NCBI GenBank assembly: GCA_948472605.1
Contig: CAOKUH010000003.1
Coordinates: 1 to 31,024 of the forward strand
Length of the DNA stretch: 31,024 bases
Origin: an uncultured Mycoplasmatota bacterium
GTDB taxonomy: Bacteria > Bacillota_I > Bacilli_A > RF39 > UBA660
Reading direction: 5' to 3'
Part shown: positions 1 through 7,899 of the stretch, piece by piece
Layout: each line of letters begins with the position of its first letter
How positions within the stretch are numbered: the stretch's first letter is position 1
Made by a program: the position numbers and the translations under genes
Notes under the pieces: generated by a model
Database searches by the model: none
Told to the model about the DNA's origin: nothing
The model's input: the letters and a program-made list of their open reading frames with translations, nothing else

Positions 1-34
1 TGTAATTTTCAACCTGTTGCACTTGGTTTACTTA

Positions 35-115
35 TTACACTTTTATAGTACCAAATATATTACCTATTACGCCAAAAATACTTGCCATTTTTATTTCAAT
101 AAATTTTTCATGCAT
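35..115 (-). CDS. possible 26-residue small hydrophobic peptide
   Basis: A 26-codon frame starts at an ATG at 113-115 and ends with TAA at 35-37. A good Shine-Dalgarno sequence (AAGGTGA, about 121-127) lies some six bases upstream. The N-terminus is charged (MHEKFIEIK) and the C-terminal half is an amphipathic or hydrophobic stretch rich in Ile, Phe, Gly and Val. I do not recognise the peptide. The SD-start pair is the main support. It could be a small membrane-active or toxin-like peptide, a leader peptide, or the broken N-terminus of a longer gene whose remainder lies left of the window. It diverges from the plus-strand gene at 290. Confidence 0.3.
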   Translation of the reverse strand: MHEKFIEIKMASIFGVIGNIFGTIKV

Positions 116-289
116 TTTAGTCACCTTCTTTTTTCAAATTATTAACATTTTATCATACGAAAAAGATATTTAGAAGCTAAAAATAGTTATTAATTAATTC
201 CATTATCAAAAAGAAAATTTATTAATTTAATTCTAAAAAAAGGAAATATCAAATTTGCGGTGTATATAAATAATAGAGAGGAGTTTATA

Positions 290-1118
290 ATGGAATTTAA
301 AATTAAATATCTTGATGATAAAATTATTAAAAAAGCTTTAACTAACAAAAATAAAGACATTAGAAATTATATTGCTAGATTAATTAGTCATACTACTAAT
401 ATTCCTTTGGAAGAATTAAAAGATAATTTAGATTTAGTTTACCCCGAAATTAGTTCTAATGTTAATATTATTAATAGTATTTCTGATATTGTTTTAAAGA
501 ATGATAAAAAATATTTTAATATTGAAGTTAATCTTTATCAAAATAGAATTAAAAATCTTACTTATACTTTTCAGTTAGTTTTAAGACAAATTAAAACCAA
601 AAAGTATTATAATGATATAAAACCTATTACCCAAATTAATATTAATGCTTTTGATTCCTTAGCTTTAATGATTTCGTTTAGTTCCAAAACATAATGTAAT
701 TTATAGTGATTTGATTAAAATTTATGAAATTAATCTTTCCTACTTTAAAAATATACAATATAATGATATTGAAAAGAATTCATTATTAAAAGACTTAGCA
801 CTATTTGTTATTAATGATAAAAACTTTTTAAATAAATTATATGAAGGAGACAAAGAAATAAATATGTTGAAAAAAGAAATTGCTGGATTAACAAATAATT
901 TTGATGAAGCTTATTATGGTGAAGAGGCTTTATTACAAATGAAAATTGCTGATGAGAAATATAATGAAGGCATTAAAAAAGGCATCAAAGAAAATGCTAT
1001 TGCAACTGCCAAAAAACTTATTAAAATGGGACTTGGTTCAATAAGCGAAATAGCAGAAGCTACTAGTTTATCATTAAATGAAATCATTAAATTAAAAAAA
1101 GACTTAAATAAAGAATAG
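290..1118 (+). pseudogene. Rpn/PD-(D/E)XK nuclease-family transposase-like gene, frameshifted
   Basis: Two plus-strand frames together spell one protein of the Rpn family (recombination-promoting nuclease, PD-(D/E)XK fold, PF12784-like). The first half starts at ATG 290 behind the SD AGAGAGGAG (275-283); an upstream GTG at 260 in the same frame has no SD. It carries the nuclease-like core (SDIVLKNDKKYFNIEVNL), with E-V-N where the family usually has E-x-Q. This frame stops at 694. The second half lies in the +1 frame. It is already readable from about 672 (FRLVPKHNVIYSDLIKIYEI) and runs to TAG at 1118 with the typical C-terminal helical segment (IAEATSLSLNEI). The switch point is about 669-683. 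This looks like a one-base insertion or two-base deletion; sequencing error or recoding is possible, but I see no slippery heptamer. Confidence 0.75.
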
Positions 1119-1157
1119 AAGTTACTAATAAAACTCCTATTCTTTACTTTTTTATTT
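1110..1157. terminator. intrinsic terminator, probably bidirectional
   Basis: The arms AAAGAATAG (1110-1118) and CTATTCTTT (1137-1145) pair perfectly, with an inner AGTT/AACT pairing after one mismatch. ACTTTTTTATTT follows on the plus strand. The hairpin includes the stop codon of the plus-strand Rpn-like gene and lies downstream of the convergent minus-strand glycosyltransferase gene, so it probably serves both directions; the minus-strand U-tract is weaker. Confidence 0.75.
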
Positions 1158-1178
1158 ATCTCAAATTATCTTTAATAC

Positions 1179-2120
1179 TTAATTTTCGTCAGTTTCTTTA
1201 ATTATATATATTGGTCTTTTTTTTGTTTCTAAATAAGTTTTAGATAAATATTCTCCTATAATACCCAAACAAAATAATTGTATTCCACTAACCAAAAAAA
1301 TAATGCATATCATTGAAGGCCAGCCACTCGTAGGATCTCCAAATATCAAAGTTTTTACTATTATAACAATTATCATAATAAAAGCAATTAAACAAAATAA
1401 AATCCCTATTATCGCCGCTATAGTTAAAGGAACTGTTGAAAACGCTACCAACCCTTCAATAGCATATTTAAATAAGCTAAAGAAAGACCATTTTGTTTCA
1501 CCTGCAATTCGTTCTTTATTTTCAAACTCTAGCCATTTTGTATTAAATCCTACAAAGCTAAATAGACCCTTAGAAAAACGATTATATTCTTCAAGACTAA
1601 GGATGGCATTAACAACATTTCTTCTCATCAAACGATAATCTCTTGCACCATCAACTAATAAAACTTTACTCATTTTATTTATTAATTTATAAAATAATCT
1701 AGAGAAAAAACTACGAATTGGAGGTTCTCCTTTTCTAGTAACTCTTCTAGTAGCTACACAATCAATATCACTATCACACTCTAAAATATCAAACATTTTC
1801 GGAATTAATTCTGGTGGATCTTGTAAATCTGCATCCATTAAAGCTACATAATCACCTTTGGCATATTCTAAACCAGCTAACATAGCAGCCTCTTTACCAA
1901 AATTTCGCGAAAAAGATACATAACGAATATTCTTATCTTTTTCATGTAAATCTTTTATAACTTTTAAAGTTTTATCTTTACTACCATCATTAACAAATAT
2001 AATTTCATAATTTATTTTTTTTATACTTTCTAAAACTTTGGTAACAGCCTCATAAAATAATGGCAATGATTCCTCTTCATTATAGCATGCTACAACAATA
2101 CTAATTGTTTCTTTTTTCAT
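1179..2120 (-). CDS. DPM1/GtrB-like family 2 glycosyltransferase (undecaprenyl-phosphate sugar synthase)
   Basis: This 313-residue protein has an N-terminal GT-A domain: ACYNEEES near residue 11, NDGSKD near 45, and the metal-binding DADLQDPPE near 97. Two hydrophobic helices follow at about 230-255 and 265-290. This is the architecture of GtrB/CsbB/YkcC enzymes, which transfer a sugar from a nucleotide donor to undecaprenyl phosphate on the inner membrane face. Its start overlaps the end of the upstream membrane GT-C gene by 20 bases, so the two are translationally coupled. By analogy with the CsbB-YfhO pair of Bacillus subtilis, this enzyme would make the lipid-linked sugar that the partner transfers outside the cell. 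The sugar cannot be predicted from sequence. A terminator follows. Confidence 0.9.
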   Translation of the reverse strand: MKKETISIVVACYNEEESLPLFYEAVTKVLESIKKINYEIIFVNDGSKDKTLKVIKDLHEKDKNIRYVSFSRNFGKEAAMLAGLEYAKGDYVALMDADLQDPPELIPKMFDILECDSDIDCVATRRVTRKGEPPIRSFFSRLFYKLINKMSKVLLVDGARDYRLMRRNVVNAILSLEEYNRFSKGLFSFVGFNTKWLEFENKERIAGETKWSFFSLFKYAIEGLVAFSTVPLTIAAIIGILFCLIAFIMIIVIIVKTLIFGDPTSGWPSMICIIFLVSGIQLFCLGIIGEYLSKTYLETKKRPIYIIKETDEN

Positions 2121-3786
2121 TTTTCTTCACTTCTCCAACTAACAAATATATAATAAATCCTAATATAGTTATTAAACTTACTTTGTTACTCATTCTATCT
2201 AAAATTGTACCTGTATATATAAGTTCATAAGTACCATTTTGATCTACTTCAATTTCAATAAAACCATTTTGATTTTCTTGATAATCTATATTTGACTTCT
2301 CATCTTTTTCATTTATTACATTTATAGTATAACCTAAATAATAAAGTCTTGGTAGCTCTAATTTAGCGTTTTTTACATCAGTAATTTTGAAGGTTAAATT
2401 TGGTGTTTCATTTTTAATTATTTCTAAAGTAGCTTTACCATTTATAACTATTATTTCATCACCACGATTATTAAAGTAATCAATATTATTTTTTGTCTTC
2501 ATTGGTAAGTATTCTTCTTGCCAACCCATTCCTTCTTTAGCTAGAGGATACCAAGTTATATCTTCTGTATGAAAATCTTGACTATAAATACAATATGCTC
2601 CAATTAAAAGACAAGAAATAATACTTATAATAACTATTTTTTTAGATTTTATATTTTCTAAAGCATAATAAGCTAAAATACTTAAACCAAAAAGAGTGAG
2701 TGTTCCAAGTCGCCAAGGAAATTGTATCATTAACAAAAAGTTTGGCATAATCATCCAAGGAAATAAATGACTAGACATCCATAAACCTACTATAAAACAA
2801 ACAAAACCAACACAAAACAAATAATTACTCTTTAAAGTTATTATTAATTTTTTTTCTTTAATTAATTTATATAATAAATATCCTATTAATATAAAGGCTA
2901 CATAGTTTAAAAAATGTAATCCAGATTCAGATGGACTCAAAAAGTTAAAATATTGTATAAATTGTAAACCATTCCCATAAACTCCATAACTATTAGCCAT
3001 AGTCCCTTCATTAAATACCACATAATCACCATTAATTTTATGATTAAGCATTGGAATTATAAATGGAAGACAAATCAATAATACTAATATAGTTGCTTTA
3101 ACAAAACGACTAATAATTTCTTTATTCCAAATTTTTTTGAAATTTACAAGTAAAATAATAGCTAAAAATATAGTTATGTATATAGTCATTACTAAATGAG
3201 AATTTATTATACCTACATAACCAATAATAAAACATAAATAAAATTTTTTATATTCTTTATTTAAAACATAATATACCCCTAAAAATATTAAAGGAATAAA
3301 ATCAAATATAAACGATTCAGCAATAGCATCACGATAAATATAATCATAAATTTTATATGGTGCTGTTAAATAAAATAATGTTGATACAAATGATAAATTT
3401 TTATTTTTTGTAATATTTTTCATTAATTTATACATAAATATTCCTGATAATGAAATAACTATAAAATCAGTTATTTTCATCGCTGAAAAAATAGAAACAT
3501 TACATATTTTATATATTATAGCAGCAGCAATATGCGATAAACCTGGATAAAAAATACCAGATCCATATCCAAAGTTATGAGCTATATTAGGTAATACTTT
3601 TAAATTAAATAAAGAGTGAAAATCTAGATTTTCACTTATAGCTAATGTATTAGCTATATGATATCCTGTATCATGTCCATAAAAATATAGATTATTAATT
3701 AAAGGTAATAGTAAAAATAATGAAACTATAAAAATAAAAATATAATATTTATCTAACTTTTGAAGTTTTTCTTTTATTTTATTCAT
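2101..3786 (-). CDS. YfhO/PTPS-related multi-spanning membrane protein, probable GT-C glycosyltransferase
   Basis: This 561-residue protein has about eleven to thirteen hydrophobic segments up to roughly residue 400. An extracytoplasmic segment then follows, rich in beta-forming sequence (about 405-530), and there is a final membrane helix (about 537-552). The first loop contains GHDTGYH, in the place where GT-C enzymes carry their acidic catalytic motif. The overall layout matches the '6-pyruvoyl-tetrahydropterin synthase-related' membrane family (PF10131-like) and YfhO. Its start is preceded by AAGGAG. The immediate downstream, overlapping gene is a GtrB-like lipid-sugar synthase, so the likely role is transfer of a sugar from undecaprenyl phosphate to a cell-wall polymer or surface protein. 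Acceptor and sugar are unknown. Confidence 0.75.
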   Translation of the reverse strand: MNKIKEKLQKLDKYYIFIFIVSLFLLLPLINNLYFYGHDTGYHIANTLAISENLDFHSLFNLKVLPNIAHNFGYGSGIFYPGLSHIAAAIIYKICNVSIFSAMKITDFIVISLSGIFMYKLMKNITKNKNLSFVSTLFYLTAPYKIYDYIYRDAIAESFIFDFIPLIFLGVYYVLNKEYKKFYLCFIIGYVGIINSHLVMTIYITIFLAIILLVNFKKIWNKEIISRFVKATILVLLICLPFIIPMLNHKINGDYVVFNEGTMANSYGVYGNGLQFIQYFNFLSPSESGLHFLNYVAFILIGYLLYKLIKEKKLIITLKSNYLFCVGFVCFIVGLWMSSHLFPWMIMPNFLLMIQFPWRLGTLTLFGLSILAYYALENIKSKKIVIISIISCLLIGAYCIYSQDFHTEDITWYPLAKEGMGWQEEYLPMKTKNNIDYFNNRGDEIIVINGKATLEIIKNETPNLTFKITDVKNAKLELPRLYYLGYTINVINEKDEKSNIDYQENQNGFIEIEVDQNGTYELIYTGTILDRMSNKVSLITILGFIIYLLVGEVKKNEKRNN

Positions 3787-3796
3787 GGTATACTCC

Positions 3797-4102
3797 TTAT
3801 TTCTTTATTTTCTTAGGTAGATTTTCACTAGTTATAAAAATTATCTGCTTTAAAGCCTCAGCATTTTCTAAATCACTTAAATAATACATTGGCTTTGCCC
3901 CTTTATAAGGTATTACCTCTTCTAAATTAAATACTTTATTTTCCTCTACTTTTTTTATTAAAACTTTATTATCATATATTCCACCAAATAATATCTTATT
4001 ATAATACAATAAATATTCTCCCATCATGGGTCTTATAGTAATATCATTTAATATATTCAATTTTTCCATTACATATTCCTTATACTCTTTTGTTGTTGCC
4101 AT
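3797..4102 (-). CDS. TfoX N-terminal-domain protein
   Basis: This 101-residue protein matches the stand-alone TfoX N-terminal domain (PF04993-like): the conserved core PMMGEYLLYYNKILFGGIYD lies near residues 25-44, followed by PYKGAKPMYYLSD and a C-terminal basic tail. Full TfoX/Sxy is a competence regulator in gammaproteobacteria, but short N-domain proteins of this type are common in Bacillota and their function is unknown. It starts behind AAGGAAAGTG and is the first gene after the promoter at 4126-4155. Ten bases separate it from the downstream YfhO-like gene, so it is probably co-transcribed with the glycosylation pair; a functional link is not evident. Confidence 0.8.
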   Translation of the reverse strand: MATTKEYKEYVMEKLNILNDITIRPMMGEYLLYYNKILFGGIYDNKVLIKKVEENKVFNLEEVIPYKGAKPMYYLSDLENAEALKQIIFITSENLPKKIKK

Positions 4103-4125
4103 TTATTTCACTTTCCTTAATTTAA

Positions 4126-4155
4126 ATTATAGCATGAAAAATAAAAACAAATCAA
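4126..4155 (-). promoter_or_regulatory. sigma-A-type promoter for the TfoX-glycosylation operon
   Basis: Read on the minus strand: -35 TTGATT (4150-4155), 18-base spacer, extended -10 TGC TATAAT (TATAAT at 4126-4131). The -35 lies inside the terminator hairpin of the upstream thioredoxin-like gene, so termination and re-initiation are packed together. Confidence 0.6.
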
Positions 4156-4175
4156 TTATTGTGAAATGATTTGTT
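4146..4175 (-). terminator. intrinsic terminator of the thioredoxin-like gene
   Basis: Nine-base perfect arms AACAAATCA and TGATTTGTT (4167-4175 and 4146-4154, read leftwards), followed on the minus strand by TTTATTTTT. The hairpin begins within the stop codon of the upstream gene. Confidence 0.75.
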
Positions 4176-4770
4176 ATTTATTACAATCTGTACAAATTTG
4201 ACTTGCATCATATACTTGTTCCATATATTTTTTTAAAGTATTTTTTAAATCTTTTACTTCATCATCAGTCCAATATTCTAAAGGATCTTTTTTATTATGA
4301 GTATCTTTAGATGTTTCAAAGTCATTTCCAATTATATTACCCTCTATATGAAATGATACATTAGGAACATATATCCATTGTTCTCCTTCATTATTATATT
4401 GTAAGTGTCCATCTAATAATTTAATTAATTGATGATATTTATCCATATTTTGTTCTTTTACTTCTTTCGTATTACAATAGTAAATTTTTTCAATTCCTAC
4501 ATCTTTTGCTACTTCATTCAAATATTTTACATATGACTGACACCAAGGACATTCTGGATATCCTAAATAAACAACTCCTGTTCCATGTTCCATAATCTTT
4601 ATTATTTCATCTACATTCTTATAAACAAAAACATTATCTTTGCTTACATCTTTATATTCTTCGCTAAACTTTTGGGCATCCAAACTAGGTTTACTTTTAA
4701 GTATATTATAACCTCCAATTAAAAATAGAACTATAGCTAATGCTATAATAGCCAAAATATTTTTTTTCAT
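4174..4770 (-). CDS. membrane-anchored thioredoxin-like protein with CPWC motif
   Basis: Start chosen at ATG 4768-4770, seven bases after AGGAGTG; the in-frame GTG at 4779 sits inside this SD and is not a start. The product is 198 residues. An N-terminal membrane helix (about 5-22) is followed by an extracytoplasmic thioredoxin-like domain with the redox motif CPWC at residues 74-77 (in YPECPWCQSY). A C-terminal CTDC pair could form a second disulfide. It resembles the bacteriocin-transport accessory/Trx-like proteins of Bacillota and would act in thiol-disulfide exchange on the outer membrane face. The exact substrate is unknown. It is monocistronic, bounded by its own promoter and terminator. 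Confidence 0.75.
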   Translation of the reverse strand: MKKNILAIIALAIVLFLIGGYNILKSKPSLDAQKFSEEYKDVSKDNVFVYKNVDEIIKIMEHGTGVVYLGYPECPWCQSYVKYLNEVAKDVGIEKIYYCNTKEVKEQNMDKYHQLIKLLDGHLQYNNEGEQWIYVPNVSFHIEGNIIGNDFETSKDTHNKKDPLEYWTDDEVKDLKNTLKKYMEQVYDASQICTDCNK

Positions 4771-4795
4771 ACAATTCACTCCTTTTCTGAGAATA

Positions 4796-4823
4796 ATTAT
4801 AAATTAAATTAATATTTTTACAA
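4796..4823 (-). promoter_or_regulatory. putative promoter of the thioredoxin-like gene
   Basis: Minus strand: TTGTAA (4818-4823), 16-base spacer, TATAAT (4796-4801), about 26 bases before the start codon. Base composition is extremely AT-rich here, so chance matches are possible. Confidence 0.45.
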
Positions 4824-4842
4824 TAAAATTAAAGTTTATAAA

Positions 4843-4863
4843 AACTCAACCTTAAGTTGAGTT
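4843..4863 (-). terminator. intrinsic terminator of the lipoprotein/HTH operon
   Basis: Arms AACTCAAC and GTTGAGTT with a five-base loop, read leftwards and followed by TTTATAAA. The hairpin starts in the stop codon of the HTH gene. Confidence 0.7.
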
Positions 4864-5551
4864 AGCAATTATCTTTTAGAGTTAAAGGGATTTTATAAGC
4901 AATGATATTATTATCCTTTGTAGTTGCCTCTATTTCTAAATGAAGAGTATTTTCTTTATAAATTTTACAAGTATTTTCATAATGGTCAACATTAAAAATT
5001 ACATTTTCTAAAAATTCTTCTAAAGTTATTAACTTTTTATCAGAATAATTATATTTACTAATTTCTTTTTTTAACTTTCCATCAACTTCATATAAAATAC
5101 ATTCAATTTTTTGGTAAGTATTATTATCTTCTCCACCACAATAAGTAATGTTAGAAATATGAATAGATGTTTTATTTTTATTATAAGCAATACTTCCAAA
5201 TAAACTAAAATTATTACAACTTGTCGATATTGTTTTAAATTCAAAATTATCATTTTTGTTAATTAATATAAATGTTGCAATAATTACTCCCACTATAATT
5301 ATAAATATTGGCACAACAATTTTAAATTTTATTCTATTTTTAGGTAATTTAGCTTCTAAAAAATCATCTAAATTCATATTATACTCATCGCACATTTGTT
5401 TCAAGATAGCAATATCGGGAATATTTTTAGCATTTTCCCATTTACTTACTGCTTGATATGTTACATTATATTTCTCCGCAAATTTTTGTTGATTTAAATT
5501 TTCTTTCTTGCGAATACTTTTAATAAATTTACTAATTTTTTCTTGATTCAT
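4862..5551 (-). CDS. Xre-type HTH protein with transmembrane helix and extracellular domain
   Basis: This 229-residue protein has an N-terminal Xre/Cro helix-turn-helix (about 5-62; QKFAEKYNVTYQAVSKWE is the recognition region). A single membrane helix lies at about 78-97. The C-terminal extracytoplasmic domain (about 100-229) contains three cysteines at about 111, 136 and 144 that could form disulfides. The layout suggests a membrane-bound regulator sensing something outside the cytoplasm, but I know no characterised orthologue. It begins 14 bases after the lipoprotein gene, behind AGGAAT, and the pair ends at the terminator 4843-4863. The lipoprotein is a plausible partner or ligand presenter; this is inferred only from adjacency. 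Confidence 0.75.
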   Translation of the reverse strand: MNQEKISKFIKSIRKKENLNQQKFAEKYNVTYQAVSKWENAKNIPDIAILKQMCDEYNMNLDDFLEAKLPKNRIKFKIVVPIFIIIVGVIIATFILINKNDNFEFKTISTSCNNFSLFGSIAYNKNKTSIHISNITYCGGEDNNTYQKIECILYEVDGKLKKEISKYNYSDKKLITLEEFLENVIFNVDHYENTCKIYKENTLHLEIEATTKDNNIIAYKIPLTLKDNC

Positions 5552-5565
5552 ATTAATTCCTAAGT

Positions 5566-6081
5566 TTATCTTATACTAATAATTGTACATTTATTATTTT
5601 TATTACTAAATGTTGCACTAAAAGTTCTTTCATTTCTATCGACCCAAATATAGCGAATAGTTGTAGAAGTTTTTCCAGCTAAGGTACCATTTATTCCTCC
5701 AAGTTTTAGAACCATCTCTTCATAATTTAAAGATTTCCCGTTATCAAGCAAAGCTTTTATATCATTGTAAACCGATAAATCTAAATCTTTATTTTTTATA
5801 CTATCTTTTTCAATTGTTGCTTCTACTACTTGATTATCCAAAGATTTATCTATAGTAACACTATTTTTTTTATCTAATTTCCAAATATATTTATCATTGT
5901 CTTTCTCATATTCAAAACCAATTATTTCATTAACTTTTAAGATTGTATCAGTTGCTTCAATTTGCTTTATGCATTCAGTAACAACGCAATTCCCTCTAGG
6001 TTCATCATCTTTATTTGTATTACCAACACAACCAGTTATAAAAACAACAAAAGATAGTATTAATAGCATTTTTAAATTCAT
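5566..6081 (-). CDS. lipoprotein with BamE/DUF3862-like C-terminal domain
   Basis: Start chosen at ATG 6079-6081 behind AAAAGGAGA; the TTG at 6102 lies upstream of that SD. The product is 171 residues. It has a signal sequence with a lipobox ending FITGC (Cys at about residue 18), so it should be lipid-anchored outside the membrane. The C-terminal region (about 120-171: NYEEMVLKLGG ... TTIRYIWVDRNERTFSATF) resembles the SmpA/BamE-like or DUF3862 beta-lactamase-inhibitor-like fold, in which a helix precedes a short beta sheet. Function unknown. It is first in an operon with the transmembrane HTH protein. Confidence 0.7.
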   Translation of the reverse strand: MNLKMLLILSFVVFITGCVGNTNKDDEPRGNCVVTECIKQIEATDTILKVNEIIGFEYEKDNDKYIWKLDKKNSVTIDKSLDNQVVEATIEKDSIKNKDLDLSVYNDIKALLDNGKSLNYEEMVLKLGGINGTLAGKTSTTIRYIWVDRNERTFSATFSNKNNKCTIISIR

Positions 6082-6109
6082 TTTATATTCTCCTTTTAAC
6101 AATATATAA

Positions 6110-6115
6110 ATTATA
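6110..6115 (-). promoter_or_regulatory. extended -10 promoter element of the lipoprotein operon
   Basis: Minus-strand TGT TATAAT lies 29 bases before the lipoprotein start. The -35 region is only AT-rich and has no clear TTGACA match. Confidence 0.5.
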
Positions 6116-6148
6116 ACACATTTATTTATGAAAAATTATTTAATTCTT

Positions 6149-7645
6149 CTAACACTTTTTTACCAAGCCATCAAAAGTTAAAACATATATTGTATCAATT
6201 ACTTCTAAAAGATATTTTCTATCATGAGAAACACTTATTATTGTTCCCTTAAATTCTTTTAAAACTTTTCTAATTATAGGATTAGATAACGGACTTAAAT
6301 TTCTAGTAGGTTCATCTAATATTAGACAATTACATTTATCTAAAACTAATTTAATCAAAAATAATTTTGCTTTTGTTCCATTACTTAAATTTTTTAAATT
6401 TCCAGTCATCTCATCACGCGTAAAATTCATATTACCTAAATAATTTCTTGCCATAGTTGAAGTAATATTAATAGAAGTTAAAAAACTTAATACATTGTCA
6501 TAAGAATCTAAAATATCTTCATAATTTTGTGGCATATAACCAATTTTCAAATCACTACGTTCTTTTAACTCTTCATATATTTTTTTAATTAAAGTTGTTT
6601 TTCCCATTCCATTTTTTCCAATAATAGCTATATGAGCATTACCAACAATATCTAGTTTTATATTATTTGCTAATACTTTTTTACCTACTTCCAACTTCGG
6701 TATATCTAAATTAATAATAATTTTATTTCTAGGAACAAATACATCCTCAAAAAATAAATTAATATTTTCTTCCACATCAGGTATTTCAGTTAAAGTAGTA
6801 TTTTCTAATTTCTTCTCCTGCGTTTTTATTGAATGCATTTTTTTCTTTAATAATTTTGCTCCATGAGGATTACTTCTTGATATTGTATTTAATTCATAAT
6901 TAACTTTATCTCTAATTTGTTTTAGCTTATCTTCCTTTTTTTGAAATTCTCTTTTTTCATTTAAAGCAACCTTGGTTTGATGTTCTAAAGATTGAAGTCT
7001 ATTTTTAATATATGTATCATAATCACTTCTAACAATAGTATGTCTACATTCCATTTTATGCTTAACTTGTTCAATATGTAAAATCATATTTGCAGTTTTC
7101 GACAATAAAGTTTCATCATGCGAAACATATATTATTTGTTTATCTGTCATTTTAATAAACTCTTCTAACCATTCTAAAGTTTCAATATCTAAATCATTAG
7201 TTGGTTCATCAAGTAATAAAATATCATAGTTTTCTAATAATAATTTAAGAATACCTATTTTAACTTTTTCACCACCTGATAAAATATTTAAATTCTGTTC
7301 TAACAAATTATCATCAATCTTTAAAATACTTAATTTTTTATATAAATTATTTACTTTATTATAGTAATCATTATCATCAACAAATAAATAATCAAATACT
7401 TTTTGATTTAAATATTCTTCATTAATCGATTGGGGTAAAAAACCTATTGTATTACTTTTTAAATCAATAGTTCCCTCTATAGTAAAATAAGAGTTTGTCC
7501 CACTAATCGCTTTTAAAAGAGTTGATTTGCCATTTCCCTCTTCTCCAATTATTGCTAATTTATCTTTTTTATTTAAGGTCAAAGATAGGGACCTTATTAA
7601 ATAACGTGTATTAATACTAATACTTATATTTCTTAATTCAAACAT
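6149..7645 (-). CDS. ABC-F family ATPase (antibiotic-resistance/translation-factor type)
   Basis: Start chosen at ATG 7643-7645, preceded by GGGAGG (7652-7657); an in-frame ATG at 7672 lies upstream of this SD. The 498-residue protein has two ATPase domains and no membrane segments. Domain 1 has Walker A GEEGNGKS (34-41), signature LSGGE (122-126) and Walker B LLLDEPTND (143-151). A charged helical interdomain linker spans about 200-290. Domain 2 has Walker A GKNGMGKT (343-350), a degenerate signature NLSNGTKAK (near 419), Walker B LILDEPTRN (441-449), then SPLSNP. ABC-F proteins bind the ribosomal E site and either protect it from antibiotics or act as translation factors. The upstream leader peptide and hairpins favour an antibiotic-inducible protection role; the drug class is not predictable. 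Confidence 0.85.
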   Translation of the reverse strand: MFELRNISISINTRYLIRSLSLTLNKKDKLAIIGEEGNGKSTLLKAISGTNSYFTIEGTIDLKSNTIGFLPQSINEEYLNQKVFDYLFVDDNDYYNKVNNLYKKLSILKIDDNLLEQNLNILSGGEKVKIGILKLLLENYDILLLDEPTNDLDIETLEWLEEFIKMTDKQIIYVSHDETLLSKTANMILHIEQVKHKMECRHTIVRSDYDTYIKNRLQSLEHQTKVALNEKREFQKKEDKLKQIRDKVNYELNTISRSNPHGAKLLKKKMHSIKTQEKKLENTTLTEIPDVEENINLFFEDVFVPRNKIIINLDIPKLEVGKKVLANNIKLDIVGNAHIAIIGKNGMGKTTLIKKIYEELKERSDLKIGYMPQNYEDILDSYDNVLSFLTSINITSTMARNYLGNMNFTRDEMTGNLKNLSNGTKAKLFLIKLVLDKCNCLILDEPTRNLSPLSNPIIRKVLKEFKGTIISVSHDRKYLLEVIDTIYVLTFDGLVKKC

Positions 7646-7688
7646 ATTATGCCTCCCAAAATATTCTGGCATAATTAAAGTTTATGCC
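7646..7688 (-). promoter_or_regulatory. competing-hairpin attenuator upstream of the ABC-F gene
   Basis: Three segments on the minus strand are mutually complementary: segment 1 GGCATAA (7682-7688), segment 2 ATTATGCC (7668-7675) and segment 3 GGCATAAT (7646-7653). Segments 1 and 2 can form a 7-bp hairpin with a 7-base loop. Segments 2 and 3 can form an 8-bp hairpin that puts the SD GGGAGG (7652-7657) in its loop and stem, just before the start codon. No U-tract follows, so control is probably translational. The leader-peptide stop codon lies three bases before segment 1. Confidence 0.65.
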
Positions 7689-7691
7689 GAC

Positions 7692-7712
7692 TTATTTAAA
7701 TAATAGTCTCAT
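7692..7712 (-). CDS. leader peptide MRLLFK of the ABC-F gene
   Basis: Six codons plus TAA, starting at ATG 7710-7712 behind a near-consensus SD (GTGGAGGTG, GGAGG at 7720-7724), which is stronger than most in the window. Its stop lies three bases before the competing hairpins at the ABC-F start. A short, well-translated open frame in this position is the usual layout of ribosome-stalling attenuators for resistance genes. The stalling residue and inducer cannot be read from sequence. Confidence 0.6.
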   Translation of the reverse strand: MRLLFK

Positions 7713-7774
7713 TTTTACACCTCCACACTTAAAGTATTTAATTTATACAACAAATATAATTTTTTATATGTTAT

Positions 7775-7780
7775 ATTATA
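7775..7780 (-). promoter_or_regulatory. extended -10 promoter element of the ABC-F leader
   Basis: Minus-strand TGA TATAAT, about 50 bases upstream of the leader-peptide SD. No convincing -35 is visible. Confidence 0.45.
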
Positions 7781-7812
7781 TCATTAATAAAAGATATTTT
7801 ATACTAATAAAA

Positions 7813-7849
7813 AAATTGGAGATTATTGCGTACAGTATTTCTCCAATTT
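7813..7849 (-). terminator. strong terminator of the polysaccharide operon
   Basis: Ten-base arms AAATTGGAGA and TCTCCAATTT (7840-7849 and 7813-7822, read leftwards), a 17-base loop and a following T-rich run. It closes the long minus-strand operon about 50 bases after manC and insulates it from the ABC-F gene. Confidence 0.85.
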
Positions 7850-7899
7850 CAGTTATTATATTTAATTTTTAACAAAAACTTTGTCGAATTTAATGATAT

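Noticed and set aside
1303..1638. Plus-strand frame of 111 codons inside the GT2 gene, and similar frames at 5256-5456, 9029-9220, 11748-12002, 17097-17562 and 25817-26047
   Set aside because: They lie opposite or out of frame within well-supported genes, have low-complexity translations typical of AT-rich antisense frames, and lack SD sequences.
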